From the NCBI GenBank assembly GCA_013396655.1, contig WBMV01003156.1, positions 2,809,361 through 2,873,360 of the forward strand: DNA of 64,000 nt. Direction: 5' to 3'. The number at the start of each line of letters is the position of its first letter. The first letter of the stretch is position 1. The position numbers were made by a program, and so were the translations under genes. The DNA comes from Campylorhamphus procurvoides. Lineage: Eukaryota; Chordata; Aves; Passeriformes; Dendrocolaptidae. The notes below the pieces were generated by a model. It was given only the letters and a program-made list of their open reading frames with translations. It was not told the DNA's origin and ran no database searches. Positions 49,459 through 63,475 of the stretch are shown one piece after another.

Positions 49459-52161
49459 TACCCCTGAAAGAAGCACAAAAATTGTGCAAGAATTAATTTT
49501 AAAATGTGATACTTCCACTGCCACCCCAAAACATTGAAGACAAGTCCCTGAGTGCAGAACTTTATGGACAGATGGCAGAGAAACAGACAATGGTTGATCC
49601 TTAGTTTTCCTAGCTCTACTAGTGAATAATCAGGATGAGATTCTTTCTTCAGGAAAAAAACCAGGGATTCACTATAGCCAGATTTTAATTAACAGGGCTT
49701 CAAAAAGAAAAGAAAAAACAAAATATCACCAGGATAATGGCCTGCCTTGCTGAAAGAAAGGAGCATATTTTCCATGATACTTTTTCCATGTTTCAGAAAT
49801 TCTTGTCTCCTCTACAATTTACTAGCCAGATAAATAATTGTACTATAAAATGCAACAGAACTCTTAAAGTATCTCTGATGTTGATATGTATTGATGGAGA
49901 AAAGAGCCATGAAAACACACACACAAAGATGTTTCCAAAATACTATTCCAAGTGTTACTTTTTCTCTTTCATGGAGGAGAACAAGCCACAGGACTTACCC
50001 AATCCCCAGTAGCAGATAAGAGCCAACCTGGGAAGCAAACCACAGATCCCCACACACATCTGATTGCTGTTACCATCACACTTTCAGTCTGTGGCATATT
50101 CTCAGTACAGAAACTCACATCCAGAGGGATGCTAGAGGGAAATGCTGATAAAAAAGCAGCAGCATCCAGAGGCAAAACGCTGCGAAAAAGCTTTAGATAT
50201 TTTTCACATGTCTTCGTCTCCTTTGCAGTATAGTGCAAATCAGGGTTATATAGCTCTATGTATGTAAGATGTGGGATGAATGTAGAAGCACACACACCTC
50301 CAAGATACACTCCTGGGCTACAGATTTCAACTTTGTATAATTTTTTACATGCATACACACCTGGTATTTTGCAAATAAAGTATGGTTAAATCCAGGAAGC
50401 AGTTACAATGCAGTTTTCTCTTCGAAGTGGGGAGAGAACTTTTTACATAAATCAATTCTGATTTGGCTAACAAAGTAGTTCTGATTTTATGGCAAAATTG
50501 AAACAAACTCCATCAGGAATAAAATCACACATTTTTCACAGTCTGATCAATAAACAGTACTGACAGGGAGCAACTTGTATCTTGTGTAAGCACTCCCTTC
50601 TTCAACTCCACGAGCAGTTTGGTTTATTCAGGTTGGACGAAGGAGGAAAAAGAAAAGATTAACTGTTACTCTTGCCATCTGCTTTACTACTTCAAATTTT
50701 CTTTCAAACCCAAATTTTATTACAGCTCTATCATATTTTTGACGAAAGCAGTAATTCAAGGACATTATAAAGCTGTATCTCAGAATTACCTCTCAGAATT
50801 AAGCAAAGAAGCATGGTCCAGTTCCCCTATTAGGAAATCAATGCTCTAGAAATCAAAATGTATTCCTGCACCTAGGAAGACAGGTAAACATGACCTGACT
50901 AAAGGAAGATAAACTGTATTCTGTACTGGTTTATGTTGTTGTAGTTTGCAAGATTTTTTTTCCCTCAAATTATTTAGATATGTCATTTAGTTATTAGTAT
51001 ATGACCTCTTTACTCTTCAAAACACCAAAATAGCAATTCTAATTAAGATGCATTCCTATTAAAGCAAGCTGTGTATGTTAAAAACTGCAAGATACTAATT
51101 TTGCCCTAAAAGAAAATTAAGCTCTCTCAACCAAAAGCCTACTGCAATTATTGCTTTGAAATATGCACCTGAATATAACAGGACTGCACTAAATCACAGA
51201 CCACTGGATTTTATTCTTTCAGAAAAAAAAATCCTAGACAGATATGCTGATCAGAGAAGTCAGTCAAAATATAACCATTTCACAGAACACTGAAGTTTGG
51301 AACTCTGGTCCAAGCATCACAGGGAACACCATGTGCAAGATATACTATGTGCTATGAAACAATTCAAAGTTAACCCATAAACATTACTGGTGCTATATTT
51401 TAGAAGTGGCACTATGAGTAAACTGGCTTGAATTTATATAGAAAATCAGCATTCAAATAATGCAAACACAAACCTTCTCATTACATAAACTTGAGCTGAT
51501 TCATTACAAAACATCAGACATATTTTATATGCAAAAAATACATTTCAAACACCTGTATTTTCTACTCATTTTGATAATGGACTCAGAAGTCTTTGTTTAT
51601 GCTTGAATAAACTATCTTTGAACAAACACATGCACTGAAGAAACAGCTGAATTTAGTTTTCTTAAGCTTGTATGACCAGCAGTAAGTGGATAAACTTCCC
51701 ATCAGGGCAGAGCGGAAGAAATAGACCAAATCCCATGCATAATTATACCTAGAAAAATCACAGCTTCTGTTCCAATTTAGTGTATTCAGGCTTATGTACT
51801 TTGCTCATCACTTCATTAAATAAGCTGCATATACACTGAAGGTAAGTCAATGCGATTTCTCATTCACAACAACCCTCTAAAGGGATATCCCCATTCCAGT
51901 CACACTCCTGTCTACACGAAATGCCTGTGCAATCAGTTCCTACACAGGTAAACTCTTACAGAGGGGGAAAAAAAAGGCAGGTTTAACACCAGTGCCAGTT
52001 TTAGGATCTGGCTGGATTTAAATGATTTGGCTCTTGAAGTTCTGAAAACAAAAAATATGCTAAGTTTCCCTTTGACAAGTGTTTTGTAAACTGCTGCAAG
52101 CAGCATTCTAATTTAATTACATGGAAATATTTAATAAGGAATCTGAAGTGAAATGGAACTT
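49459..52161. other. Unannotated A+T-rich DNA
   Basis: No gene or repeat family is recognised. A minus frame of 129 codons (49969-50358) and overlapping plus frames have no motif. A good plus-strand donor (CTGAAG/GTAAGTC) at 51842 follows an acceptor-like TATTCAG at 51783-51789, which would bound a 52-base exon. This is treated as probable chance. Confidence 0.45.
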
Positions 52162-52177
52162 CCCTCCCCCCCGCCCC
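52162..52177 (-). other. C-run cluster; G-quadruplex motif on the minus strand
   Basis: On the plus strand CCC, seven C and CCCC are separated by single bases. The minus strand therefore has three G-runs with one-base loops, and the seven-base run can supply two of the four needed G-tracts. Confidence 0.5.
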
Positions 52178-53184
52178 ATCAGAATATACATATATCATAG
52201 ATACCTGAGACACAGGAGAGAAAGGTATTCCTCCCCATCTAGTCACTGTCAACTAATTTAGATTTTTTAAGATAGGGTGTCTTTCTCTTCAGAAGTTTTC
52301 TACCTGTCTAGGTAACAGTACATAGAATACACCCATTCTAGCAGTATTTAGCACTTACATCTTCACAACTTGTTTTAAACTAAGTGCAATTATTGGAGTG
52401 CTGTATATCTACTGCGCATTTGGGATGTTATTTACAGAGAATACATTTGTCTATTTTGAGCCTTCATCTCTTCTTTGCTAACAGTGCTCTGGCAGGGAGC
52501 CACAGCATATGTAACAAACACACAAGCCTTTTCCTTCTCTCCTAGGCTCCCCCCTTACTAGAAACCCCAACCACCCCCTACTTCCATCCACTTGAGTACT
52601 ACAACATCCCTTTTTTTCCTTTTATGCTACAATATTGTTCACATGGTACTCCATTTCCAGAAGTGCCAAGAGCTACCATCATGTTATTTTTGGATCACTG
52701 TCTAGCAACATAACATATCAGGAGCCCAGCCTACAGTTCAGGCTGCTGGTAGCCACACATGCCTTGGTCTCTGATAAAGAGACAGTCTGTGCTTACCTTG
52801 TAACTTGTAAACATTATCAGCTCCAGCCAATTGCATCGAGTTCTGCCAGGACCCTCTGCTCCACATGATGGAGCTGTCAGTGAAGCTCTTGGGTGCACAG
52901 CAGTGGTACATGCACCCCCAGAGGCAGGTGAACATGCTGAAGCACCCTCTGAAGTCAGATGAAAGCCCGCTCAGTAGGTTAGGCTTAGGGTGTGAACGTG
53001 AGTTAAAGTTACATTTCATCAGAGAACGACCATCCACATTTGAAACACAATGCAGATTCACCTCAAGATTAATAGTAGTTAATCAACACAGCAAAGTCAG
53101 AGCTGCAACATCACAGGCCAGGAAACTCAATTAGCTATTCTCTCACACTCTGGGAAGCAGAGAGACTGTCTGGAACTTTTTTTG
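52178..53184. other. Unannotated DNA with a GC-richer core
   Basis: The part from about 52730 to 53000 is richer in G+C and open in several frames on both strands. A minus-strand splice-bounded block at 52797-52948 is described among the findings. No known protein is recognised. Confidence 0.3.
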
Positions 53185-53293
53185 TTGCTGTATTTTGTGT
53201 GTTTGGGGGTGAGGGTTAATGGTTTTGCTGGAGTTTGGTTTGTGGGGGTGGGTTTCTGGTTTTTTGTTTGTTTTATTATTGTTTGGGGTACTT
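53185..53293 (+). repeat. T/G-rich low-complexity tract
   Basis: About 110 bases are mostly T and G on the plus strand, with G-runs of five, three, five and three at 53205-53252. It is like the tract at 18591 but richer in G. Confidence 0.8.
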
Positions 53294-56200
53294 TTAACAC
53301 TTGGAATCATGGATTTTCTGCAGACCCATACTGAGTAGAAGGTTGCCCATCAGTCCCTTTTATGGCAGTACTGGCAAGTAATCCCAAACTTAGCTAAATC
53401 TGGGCTCTGTTCCGTGATTGCAATTCTTGGTGAGCTTTACTTCTTTTACCTAAAGAACATTTTTCTTTAAGGAAAACATTCTTTCAATTTCAGACAGAAT
53501 GAAGAGTCCTACTCTCTGCCATCTCTAAAAGAAGCACCCATGAAAGACAAAGCATGACTTTAAATATTATATCTCTTTAATTTAATTGATATTGCCATAC
53601 CTGTTTAGGATCCTAGAAGGTATAACATTTTGGAACAAGGAGTATTAGATTCCTCTTTCATAATGAAGCTGGGATTTCATAGTATTTATTCAGATTGATA
53701 CCTAAAAACATCCCCCTTTATTACAACCTATGTAACGAATAATTTGCAAAACAACTTCAGAAAGTAAGCAGTCTAAAATTTGGAAATATTATTCAAATTG
53801 AAACAGCTACAAGAGATGAAAGATTGTTAATACTAATTAAGCAGAAATAATTGTTTTAAAAAGCCTAGCCACAAAGACACAGTACTTAAATATAAGCTCT
53901 GGAGCTTGTAAAACTACTCTAGGTTTGCAGAAGCTTTAAACTCTTCCTGGTGAGTGCTTATGTTTTGAATATGAATTAGTTGTTTGACTGCAGTAGTCAT
54001 GTGTCGATACACCATACCTTCTGTTCTTTCCCACGACAGAAGATTGAAATCCTGACACATCACATCACTAAGAACTTTATAGCAGAATATTTTATATAAG
54101 TCTAAATGAGTCATTCAGGGGATGTTTTTTTCTAAGAGCCAATTTCTAAGTAGAGAAAAAAAATCTACTGTAGCTGATTTTTCCCCAAAGTATCCTAAGG
54201 GAGTTTATATTAAGAGTTTAAAGAATGAAACTGACTTTGGTATTCCATTCTCAGTTGCTAATTTATTATCCGGAGGAAGTCACATGAGCCTTGAAAGAAA
54301 TCTTTATGAAAAGGGATCTATCACAGTTTCATGGGGTTTAATTGACTTCTCAGTCTTGCAAGAAGAATACATTAGTATTATCTACACCTCTGTTTAACTA
54401 TGAGCCAAATGGCAATCATCATGATGAATTAATTTTCTACTCTGCCATGCAAATCATAACCTTACACTCTATTTGTGGACTCACTTCTCCATTTAGCAGG
54501 ATGCCTGGCAGGAACCCATAAGACCACAATTCTAGACAAGGTCATTGGGATAGCTCAGCAGGAAGGGACATGACTGCCTAGGAACCATCACTTTCACTCT
54601 TCTGGTTATATTCAAACAAATATTTTTCTTTCCCGCCTCCAAGGGGTCAAGGGAATTTAGCAACTTTTACTGTAGGATATTATATCCAATTAGTACTCAT
54701 TGTTTCCTATAATTATCTCTAATGAACCAAATTCTCTCTTGACTACTTTCAGAGTCTGGATGTGTAGGGACTTACCTTAACAGAAGCAGCCTCAGGTTAT
54801 ACATCCATGCTGCACAGCTCTGATCAAGCCAGCATGCACATGCTGAATAAGTAACAAACTTTGGTGCAGTGTTACCAGGCCTCACCCTGTAGCTCTTTCC
54901 TTCATTACTGATAATTTTGCAGCTATGAAAAAAACCCTCAGAACCCAACAGTCATCCCAGAGGGCAGAGCATCTTCCAACACTACTGTCATTATTGCCAT
55001 CACCAGCCAGCAGCGTCACAAACAGGAAATTAAAAATATGACTATTAAAATAAATTTAGCAAGTCCAATATGGATTGGGAGCAGACCAGAAAGTTTCTTC
55101 ACAGAGTAGAAGTTTTCTTCACCCATCTGTTGGGTGCAAGAATCCACGGGGAAAGAATCCCAACCAAACTGCAAGTCCTCTGTGGATTCACATTTTCCAC
55201 AGCATGCTGGCATTTCCATCAAAGCAGAGACCAGAGAGACTTTTCCAGTTTCAAGATAATGAAGTTATCATTGTTTAAATCCACAACAACCAGAAATCCT
55301 TCTGAGGAGGCGGCCAGCATTCAGCTGAGGAATATTTTGCAAGCGCACATTGCCAATCCTTAGTAATTTGCCTCTAGTGTTCAGCAAAACATTACACTTG
55401 AGATGAAAGGGGAAAGATCACACAAAGCCTAATTGAACTAGCTTAATTATTGTGGGTGAAAAAAACCCAAAACCAACAGAGACAAAAGTGCTGTAGAGAA
55501 GATTTTATTTTCCCTGTTGCTAGATTTTTCAGGAACATATGTGATTATTGTGATGCTAGATGGCTTAAAGAGAGAATGCCCCTAAAACTGTAAGGCACAC
55601 TTGGGACTAAAAAAATAGGTTTAGGTCATAGGGGTAAACGATTTATGCTTCACTCTTTAAAGTCAGTTTGCAAGGCTGGAGCCAGTTCATGAAGATGGTT
55701 CACCGCAAATATGGGCCATCAAACCCAGAAATACTATTGAACATGAATCTATTACACACCTTCTATTACGCTAGCCTACTTCCACTGATCTTACGACAGA
55801 AAGTTGCAATGTCATACTAATTTATTTGTACGGAGTCTGATAAATTCCAAACATTAAAAGTTTTTTTTAGCATTAAAGCAAATGAGAACAGCAGACTACA
55901 CCAAGCAAAAAGTTAACACCACAAAGTCATGAAATCACAGTTAAATAGTTTCATTGCAATGACTATTTAATACACCACCTTAAGATATAAGTCAGATAAT
56001 ATTCACTAAAATATGCCTGGCCTTTTGAAAAAAACAATACTAGACATTTTTTACAGCAAGCTTACTTGGGACCACAGCTCACTCAGAAGTTTTCACATCC
56101 TTTACAGCTTTTTCTCGCCTCCACAATTATCTTAAACTTCTGTAGAACACTATTTATTTGGGGGAAGTCTGATAGGCATTGCCTTTTTTTTTTTTCTCTC

Positions 56201-56849
56201 CTCCTACAACAAGGTGGAAATGAGAATTGCTAGGTGGACCAAACACCCCAAATAATTTGTTAAGAGTGAACTTTCTCTTTGATAATGGCCACATACACTG
56301 GCTGAACAAAAGGTAGAAAGAGCAAACAAAATATAAACTTGCTTTAGTTCATGTCTATTTTTTAAAATTCAATCAGTCTTCTAAACAAGAAAATAAATGA
56401 GTTAAACAGTGTATTATCTGTGCAATAAACAGGCTGATGTTCCAAAATGATGATCCAAACTATGGTTTCAATACCCAAGCCAAAGTGCACTTTAGAAGCA
56501 GTCCAGCAAGCACTTCAGAAACTTGAGGTAGATAATACTATTTATGATATCTGATTGCACACTGCAGCACAACTCAATTACATTGTGTTCTTGATACCAA
56601 TCCCATAGGATAAGCACAGCAAAAAAATAATCTTGAAATTCAATAAAATCCTTGTCAGGTTACACAAAATGGCACACTGACCATAAAGCTCCAGAAATAA
56701 GTGGTGGGGCTTCATTCAAAATAATTACAGAGATTCAGCAATGGGTGGGGCACCACAGAGACACTCATTAATACCTCCTGGTATGAGATAGTTCAGCTTT
56801 CACAAGGAAGACATTTATACTTCAAAGTTACCTAATGCCACAATGGTTT
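53294..56849. other. Unannotated A+T-rich DNA
   Basis: No gene or repeat family is recognised over about 3.5 kb. Overlapping open frames at 55016-55363 occur on both strands without a motif. A T-run lies near 56185. Confidence 0.5.
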
Positions 56850-56869
56850 CCCACCCCCTCCCCCCCCCC
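56850..56869 (-). other. C-run cluster; strong G-quadruplex motif on the minus strand
   Basis: Plus-strand runs of 3, 5 and 10 C are separated by single A and T. The minus strand thus has 18 G in 20 bases with one-base interruptions and enough G for at least four tracts of three. It is the best G-quadruplex candidate in the window and a likely length-variable site. Confidence 0.65.
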
Positions 56870-57622
56870 GCTTTATTCAAGTCTGTGAATTATTCCTACC
56901 TTAAAAAGGGAGAAAGAAATAGTGTTAAATCGAGTTCTGCCAATTTAAACCTCAAATTGCAGGAGATCCTTTTAATGAAAGTAAATCCATTACCTTTAAT
57001 GTCCAATGTAAACACAGATAATGACAAGATGTGAGCACTTATCCACAGGACAGAATCAGCTGCAGTACACAACTGACATACCTGCACTTAACTAGCTAAA
57101 ATGTCAGTTGTTTCCAGATGCTACAGTTCTAAAGCTAGTTTAAGACAGCTATAGTGTCCCTTTAGATTTACATTTGAAATATCATAACTTCTCCGCATAC
57201 AAAAATACTGTTGTCAAGGTAACAGTATACACACGGCAGGCAATTAAACACAGATATTTAAAGAGCAAGCTATTAAATTTAGTATCTTAAATAAACTGCT
57301 GTTTAAATGACCTTCTACTATTGAAATGAAAAGAAATGCTTACTTTTGAGCAGAAACTACTGCTTAACAGCAGTCAAGTTTTAAGACACCTTGGTAACAC
57401 CTTTAGGAACGATTTTCATCCCCTCCAGTTCTGTTCAGTAGTAAGTGAAACCTCAAGCGCGTCTGAACATACCAGATCCCATGCTTTTTAAATGCATAAG
57501 TATATATAAAAAAAAAGGAAATATAACTACCCAAAAGCCATCTTTTCATCCTGCAGAGTAAGGCATCTGCTATACCAAAATGAGCAGATTATGTAGCCGA
57601 TAATTAGTTTCTCATTCTTATT
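56870..57622. other. Unannotated A+T-rich DNA
   Basis: No gene or repeat is recognised beyond a short A-run near 57508. Confidence 0.5.
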
Positions 57623-57679
57623 TAAAAAAAACCACACACACAAACCCCCAGAAACAACAACCAAAAAAACCCCAAAAAG
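57623..57679 (+). repeat. A/C-rich low-complexity tract
   Basis: Runs of A broken by CC, CCCC and a short CA repeat, nearly free of G and T. Same character as the tracts at 10422 and 18996. Confidence 0.85.
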
Positions 57680-57934
57680 CACTAAGTCTGTCAAGCATAA
57701 CAAAAATAATGGAAATACCTCAAAATAAATACATAAATATTAAAAAGAAAAAGTTGGAAACTTATTTCCAGCAGGAGGAAGTCATAAGTAATCTAATTTT
57801 ATTGGGGAAAAAAAGTCAAAGATTGATTTGAGTACAATAGTTTAAGGCACAGAGACACAGGATGACATCCTGAAGCCAGGAAAATTTTTGTTATTAAATT
57901 CTTTACCTATCTAAACTATGTATATAAAAATCAC
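57680..57934. other. Unannotated A+T-rich DNA
   Basis: Nothing recognised. Confidence 0.5.
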
Positions 57935-57962
57935 CTCTCTCTCTATATATATAATATATATA
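57935..57962 (+). repeat. Compound (CT)n(AT)n microsatellite
   Basis: Five CT units are followed directly by AT units with one interruption (AATAT). A typical compound dinucleotide repeat. Confidence 0.9.
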
Positions 57963-60900
57963 AAATTACACCTGTACAGGCTCTAATTGTAAAACAGGAC
58001 CAAAAATTTCTAGTTTGTTCTGCTTATTAGATATAGCTAATCTATGTCATGAAGTGGGATGAAGAAGAAGATACTGCTACCACATCACTAGCAACTTTTG
58101 TCCTACAACTGCTTTGCATACAAGCGTCCCACAAAACTATGGATGAGCTGGCAAGGCCAAGAATCAATCTGAACATATTTTAACTTCATTTCATTCTAAT
58201 TTATCAGCACAGTTTTCTTTTTTCCTTTAAGTGATATGAAAGTATACCGAATCCAATACCAAAATTTGTATGTGGAAATATTTATCTGTAAATAAGATAT
58301 TTATTGTAATACACACATGATATTTATGACCATGGACCCTGTACTTTGCCCTTATACAGCAGCTTCACGCAGCCTCTAAAGCCTTTTTGGACAAGATCCA
58401 CAGTTCCTCCTACACACTGCACTTCTAGGAATAAAGATACCATGTGCAAGTCTCCCTTCACTGCAAAACACTAGGGATTCATCACAGCCAAGCCTTCACT
58501 TTCAGCAGCCACAAAGGCATTTCTTTTATTTTTTAAGGGATCCAACTCTTTGCAGCTGGAGTAGCAATGCCACACCAGCATGCCACTAGAGCTCAGATGG
58601 ATTCAGTAGAGATATCACTTACCTGCTTGCCCAGCATACCCTGTGAATACCATTTTAACACTTAACAAGCAGCAGCACATGCATTTGGGCACAGTGAACA
58701 CTATCCCAGTCCCTGGCATATGACATCGCCATGCTCAGTGGAGCAGATCTATGTTGGCAGATGAGGTTCCCCTTCATCAGCAATCACCTCAGATTCAGAA
58801 TACAGACTTTGTTTTGCAGATACAGTTGTCCATTTGTTTGTTTTCTCAAACATACTGCTAACATTCCCATGGCATCATTGTGTGGAGGGTGAGTATGACT
58901 TCAACCAGAGTCAGAGCACATACTGTCCTGTTCCCTCTGCACTGAAGAACTCAGGAAAATCTGTCAGGTCTCTGGATGCTTGTGGGAGAAGGGGAGAAGC
59001 ACGCACCTAAATGATCCAGTTTGGGATATGTACTAACAGTCCTAGTTACCTACAGTTTACACATCAGTGAAGCTGGGAGAGGGCAGAGGAAGCAATGAAG
59101 ATAAAGGAAAAGAACCACTTTATGTCTATTTAACTGCTTTTATCGCCATTACACGCTGTAGCTTTACTTTTTAATGCCATTGAAGCACAAAAGGAAAGCA
59201 AGTGTATATTCTGCAAACTTGGCTAACAGTGCTTAGTGCTAGCTCCTAACAACTGTTACTCTGTATATAAAGACCACAACAGTTGTCTTCTAGTCAGAAC
59301 TTCAAGTCCTGCAACTTAGCAGAAGGCAATGCAGACAGGATCAAGTCCTTACTCTCAAACCCTAACCCACACCAAATCATTCTTCTAAGTAATGACATCA
59401 ACTTAAAACAGCAACTTACTCCAGATCTTCATAACTTTTTGCTAAAAGTTAAGAACAAATGAGGTCTTAAGCCCTTTTCTAAAGGCTCCATGGGAACCAA
59501 AGAAATTAGAGGATTTTGTTTTGCTAATCATTACTCCAGTTACTAAGCTCTGCAACAGTAATTATAAAATAAAAATCTTCATTAAATTGATGATAAAGTA
59601 TTTATGGAATGCAGATTTATTTTTTTATTGTAGAAAATCACTCACTCTGGTTTAAGCTCTATTTACATTGTTTTTTAAAAAATGTTTTCTTTTAACATAG
59701 CAAACATATCCACTTGAGACTTGATGGTGCTATTTCACTGTATAGACAGTAAAGATGTTCTGAGAAATGGACACCACACATTCTTCAGAGAAATTAAATC
59801 ACAAATGTAAGTTTCATTAAGCTGTGCAAAATCCATTTCCCCAAGCATGGTCTCCATGTGTTCAACAAGAATGACATCAAGTATGATACATTAAGGATCC
59901 ACACTTCGCAGATTAGAATGTGTATTAATGGTTTGGGAAGTGAGTGCAACTTGTAATGTTCACTTTTGTAGTTGTTTTACACTATCTTTCCTCATACTAT
60001 CTCAACAGCTCTCTGGATCAATCTTAGCCATCTAACCACAAGCCCCAGATGGATTATGGTTTAGCACTGATATTTTAAAAATTGCCAATGCCCCCGCATA
60101 GGGCAAAAGTGCATGCTCAGCCTCAGTCTCACAACAGCAAGAAATAGGGTGGTCCATACGGTCTGGGGAAGGCCCAGTTCTGATGGCAAACATTAAACTG
60201 AAGAGCCAGGCACAAAGTGTCCTTCTATTATGAGAATACTTACAAATGACTACCATCCTGGACAGAAGGGACCATAAGACAGATGACTGGACTGATGTTT
60301 AAAGACAGGGTCTTAAATACTGAATCCAGTAACTTACACTTGAGTAAAGCTCATTCTACAAAGAGGTACTAAGTGCTGGACCAAATACCTCTAGAAATGA
60401 TCTATCCCCAGAGGTTAACCATTTTCTCCATTCAAGATATCACATTAGAAATTAAATTTGTTAGCTTTGACTTTTCCCTTCTTACTGTTTCCTCCCCTGG
60501 AAGGTCTTCAGAATCCAGGATTTTCTGACCATGAATATACTCAAATACAGTAATAAAGTTACTTCTGCGACATCTAATAAAGAGGTTAAAAAAATATTGA
60601 CTGAGCTCTATAGACATTCACCTTGGATTTCAAGTTTTGTGGATACTTTCAAACACACTTCTCATGCCAGAATCAGCCATGCCATATACAAGAGTCAAAA
60701 ATAACTTTCCTACACCTATTTCCCTATGTCATCACATTACAAGGACATGCTGAACAGAGCCCCTGCAGTGATCACTAAATTATTCCCTCTCTCCAGCAGC
60801 ACAACTCACATTCCTCACTCCTAAGCTCTGCATACGTGTGAATCCTCTTCAAAGCTCAGGCAACTTGAGCCATTCCATGTGAGTGAAAGTGGAAAATGAT

Positions 60901-63467
60901 GAATTAGCATCAGAGCTAGTAATTATCCCCACAGACTTGCAACAAGAAAACCCAATTCTATTACATTTCCCCAAAGGCAACATTTGCAATCCAACCGTTT
61001 TGTGTGTTTTAAACAATTTACTAGGTATGTTATTGCTAACATTATTTTGTGTGTGTGCATTGTAATATACTGCAAGAAATTACTTTATGAATAAAATTTG
61101 TTAACAGAAAGAATATCTGACAGAGCCTGCTTTCCCATAAATTGTGCTAACAAGCTTTAATTTTAAGATTTTATTTTGTTTTACATAAAGTGAATCCTCA
61201 TAACTTTTTCCAATTATTTCACTTAGAATTGACAGCAGGGTGCCCAAATCAATGCTATCTGCATTAGCCCATGTGCCTTTTTCAAATATTGGTGCTCTGA
61301 GCTTTTGAATACAACCTCAAACATGTGCTTGTGGAATATTTTTATATGACAAGTACGTCAACATATTCTACCTTATCTTTTCTCTACTTTCATGTGAAGA
61401 CAGAACCTGTACGTACCATAGGTCAAGGTTTGCATCCAGGACCTGCCAGAAAGTAGCAGATCCCTGAAGCATGAAATTAATCTAAACACATTGAAAAACA
61501 AGTGGGATATAATCTCTCCTAAAGCTCCTTCAGTACCTGATACCCCAATTCTCCAAGGGCTGGCTACAATATCTTAATTTTCAGTCATCAGGATCTTCCT
61601 TACTGGATGACAAAATCTTTTCCACAGGCCTAGGAAGTGCCTCCTGTGAACAATTTAGTCTCCTTACTGGTACTACATGGTTAAAGTGTGCTTATGACTG
61701 TGCTATCCTGGCATTTCACTCTTGAGAAGCCCTCCTAAAACTTCCAACTCAAAACTCTTTGAGAAGTGACATTCAATTTGTCAGGACATGCAAGCTCCAG
61801 AAATGCCCTATCTAGGTAACAGGTTACAGAAAAATTCCAAATGAAAATGAACTTATCATCAAGCTTGGAAACACCATCTCACCAAGTTCTTCTTCGTTTA
61901 CTTGAGTCAACAGCTGTGTTAATTTGTTATCTCTTACTTCTACCCAAATCCATAATCAGATTTTAAGCAATACATTTCGAAGTTAAACAATAACAACAAA
62001 AGATAAGCAAGAGTAAGAGATCACTGTGGGGTATACTGTCAAAAAAATAAAAAGTTACACCTGTGATGATTATTACCATGAAAATTAAATTTCCTTATCT
62101 CTCCAGGCTTGTAAACATCTGGGGCAATTATGTGATTCTTAAACTGATTCTGTTTCTTATTCACCATAGATAATACACCAGGGAATTGTGCCCAATTAAG
62201 AAGCACAAATGTTTGCTCTATGTCTACTGCTAACATCTAAATTCTGATACCACTTTATAACAGGAAACTAGAAAAACAGTTTAGAGCCATTTCAGATCTT
62301 ACACTTATTATGATACAATACACCTAACATACTGTCACTGAAGTTGATCTGGAAACAGACTTTTCAAGTGAAACAAGGAGTATAAGGTATAATTAGGAAA
62401 TGCATAGGTAACGTTTCCTGTCTAGCTTTTCAGAAAACATCTGCTCTCAATTATGAATTTTTAAAATGGCAAATCAAACTGAACATCGAAAATAGCTACT
62501 AGCTAAAGGGGGAAAAAAAAGTCAGAAGAAAGCTCTCTGAGTTCAGAGTTGCAAGCAGGTAACAGGAAAGTTACTAACTGTAACTTCACTTTCTGAAAGT
62601 CACATAGACCTGAAGATGTTTTTTCAGCCTTCAAGTTCTTTCATCTCCAACCAGCAACCGCGCAAATACATCATTACACACTAACAGGACAAGCCTTTAA
62701 ATGAAGGGGACTTTTCTCTGTGGTGTACCCATTCTGCATTTTACACCCCCTAAACTGTAAGTGAGCTAAGTATAGAACAGGGAACGTGTTCTGCTATAAC
62801 AGGCAGCACAACCAGCCTAACTAGGAATGACTGTGGAGACAGCTCACCAGACACTTTTTTGCTTTCACATTCTCGTCATGGTGCAGAAACATAGTTAAAA
62901 GACATGACACATGAGCCAAAAGCAGGTCTTGGAAAAAAAAAGAAAATTCTTAACAGCCACCCAACCCCACCACTTTGTTCTCCCATTAGGGCAATATCCA
63001 CCTTTTTAAATCCCAAACTGAAGGAGAAGCAATTAGTATCAGAACACAGTAGGCTGGTAATACCAGAAAAAGCACTTTGCTACAGGATCTTCAGGAAATG
63101 CACCACTGAGACTTCAGTGGGAAAACACCAAATACTGCTGCAAAAGTGTCTTTACACTACTGGACTAAAACCAATATTCACAAAACTTATCAGAGAAAAC
63201 CTTAAGTTCTACTTACTACCACCCAAGCACTTTCAAAGTTAAAATTCCCATAGCAGCCCTAATTATTCCACAGTACATGACAAGCGTTTTGTTGCTGTTT
63301 CTTACAATTACAAAACAGATCTTTTTTTTAAAAGTCATTTCACAGCCTAACAACACCACTATTTTAAGGTTTGTTTACTGAACAAGCACATAGAGCTTCA
63401 AGAAGAGTTAACTTAATTTGTAGCTCTGCATGCACTTGCACTGCAAATGAGTAAATGCTGAATGGTC
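57963..63467. other. Unannotated A+T-rich DNA
   Basis: No gene or repeat family is recognised over about 5.5 kb. A perfect consensus donor (CAG/GTAAGT) on the minus strand puts an exon end at 58623, but the acceptor is uncertain. GC-richer patches at about 58560-58780 and 60040-60190 have no recognisable frame. Confidence 0.45.
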
Positions 63468-63475
63468 TATAAATA
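63468..63475 (+). promoter_or_regulatory. TATA-box-like motif
   Basis: TATAAATA on the plus strand lies about 70 bases before the CpG-rich edge. It fits the TATA consensus, but such strings are frequent in A+T-rich DNA, so it is only suggestive. Confidence 0.2.

Noticed and set aside
51783..51850. Plus-strand 52-base splice-bounded block
   Set aside because: Good donor but weak acceptor, very A+T-rich content, stop codons in frame, and no support from neighbours.
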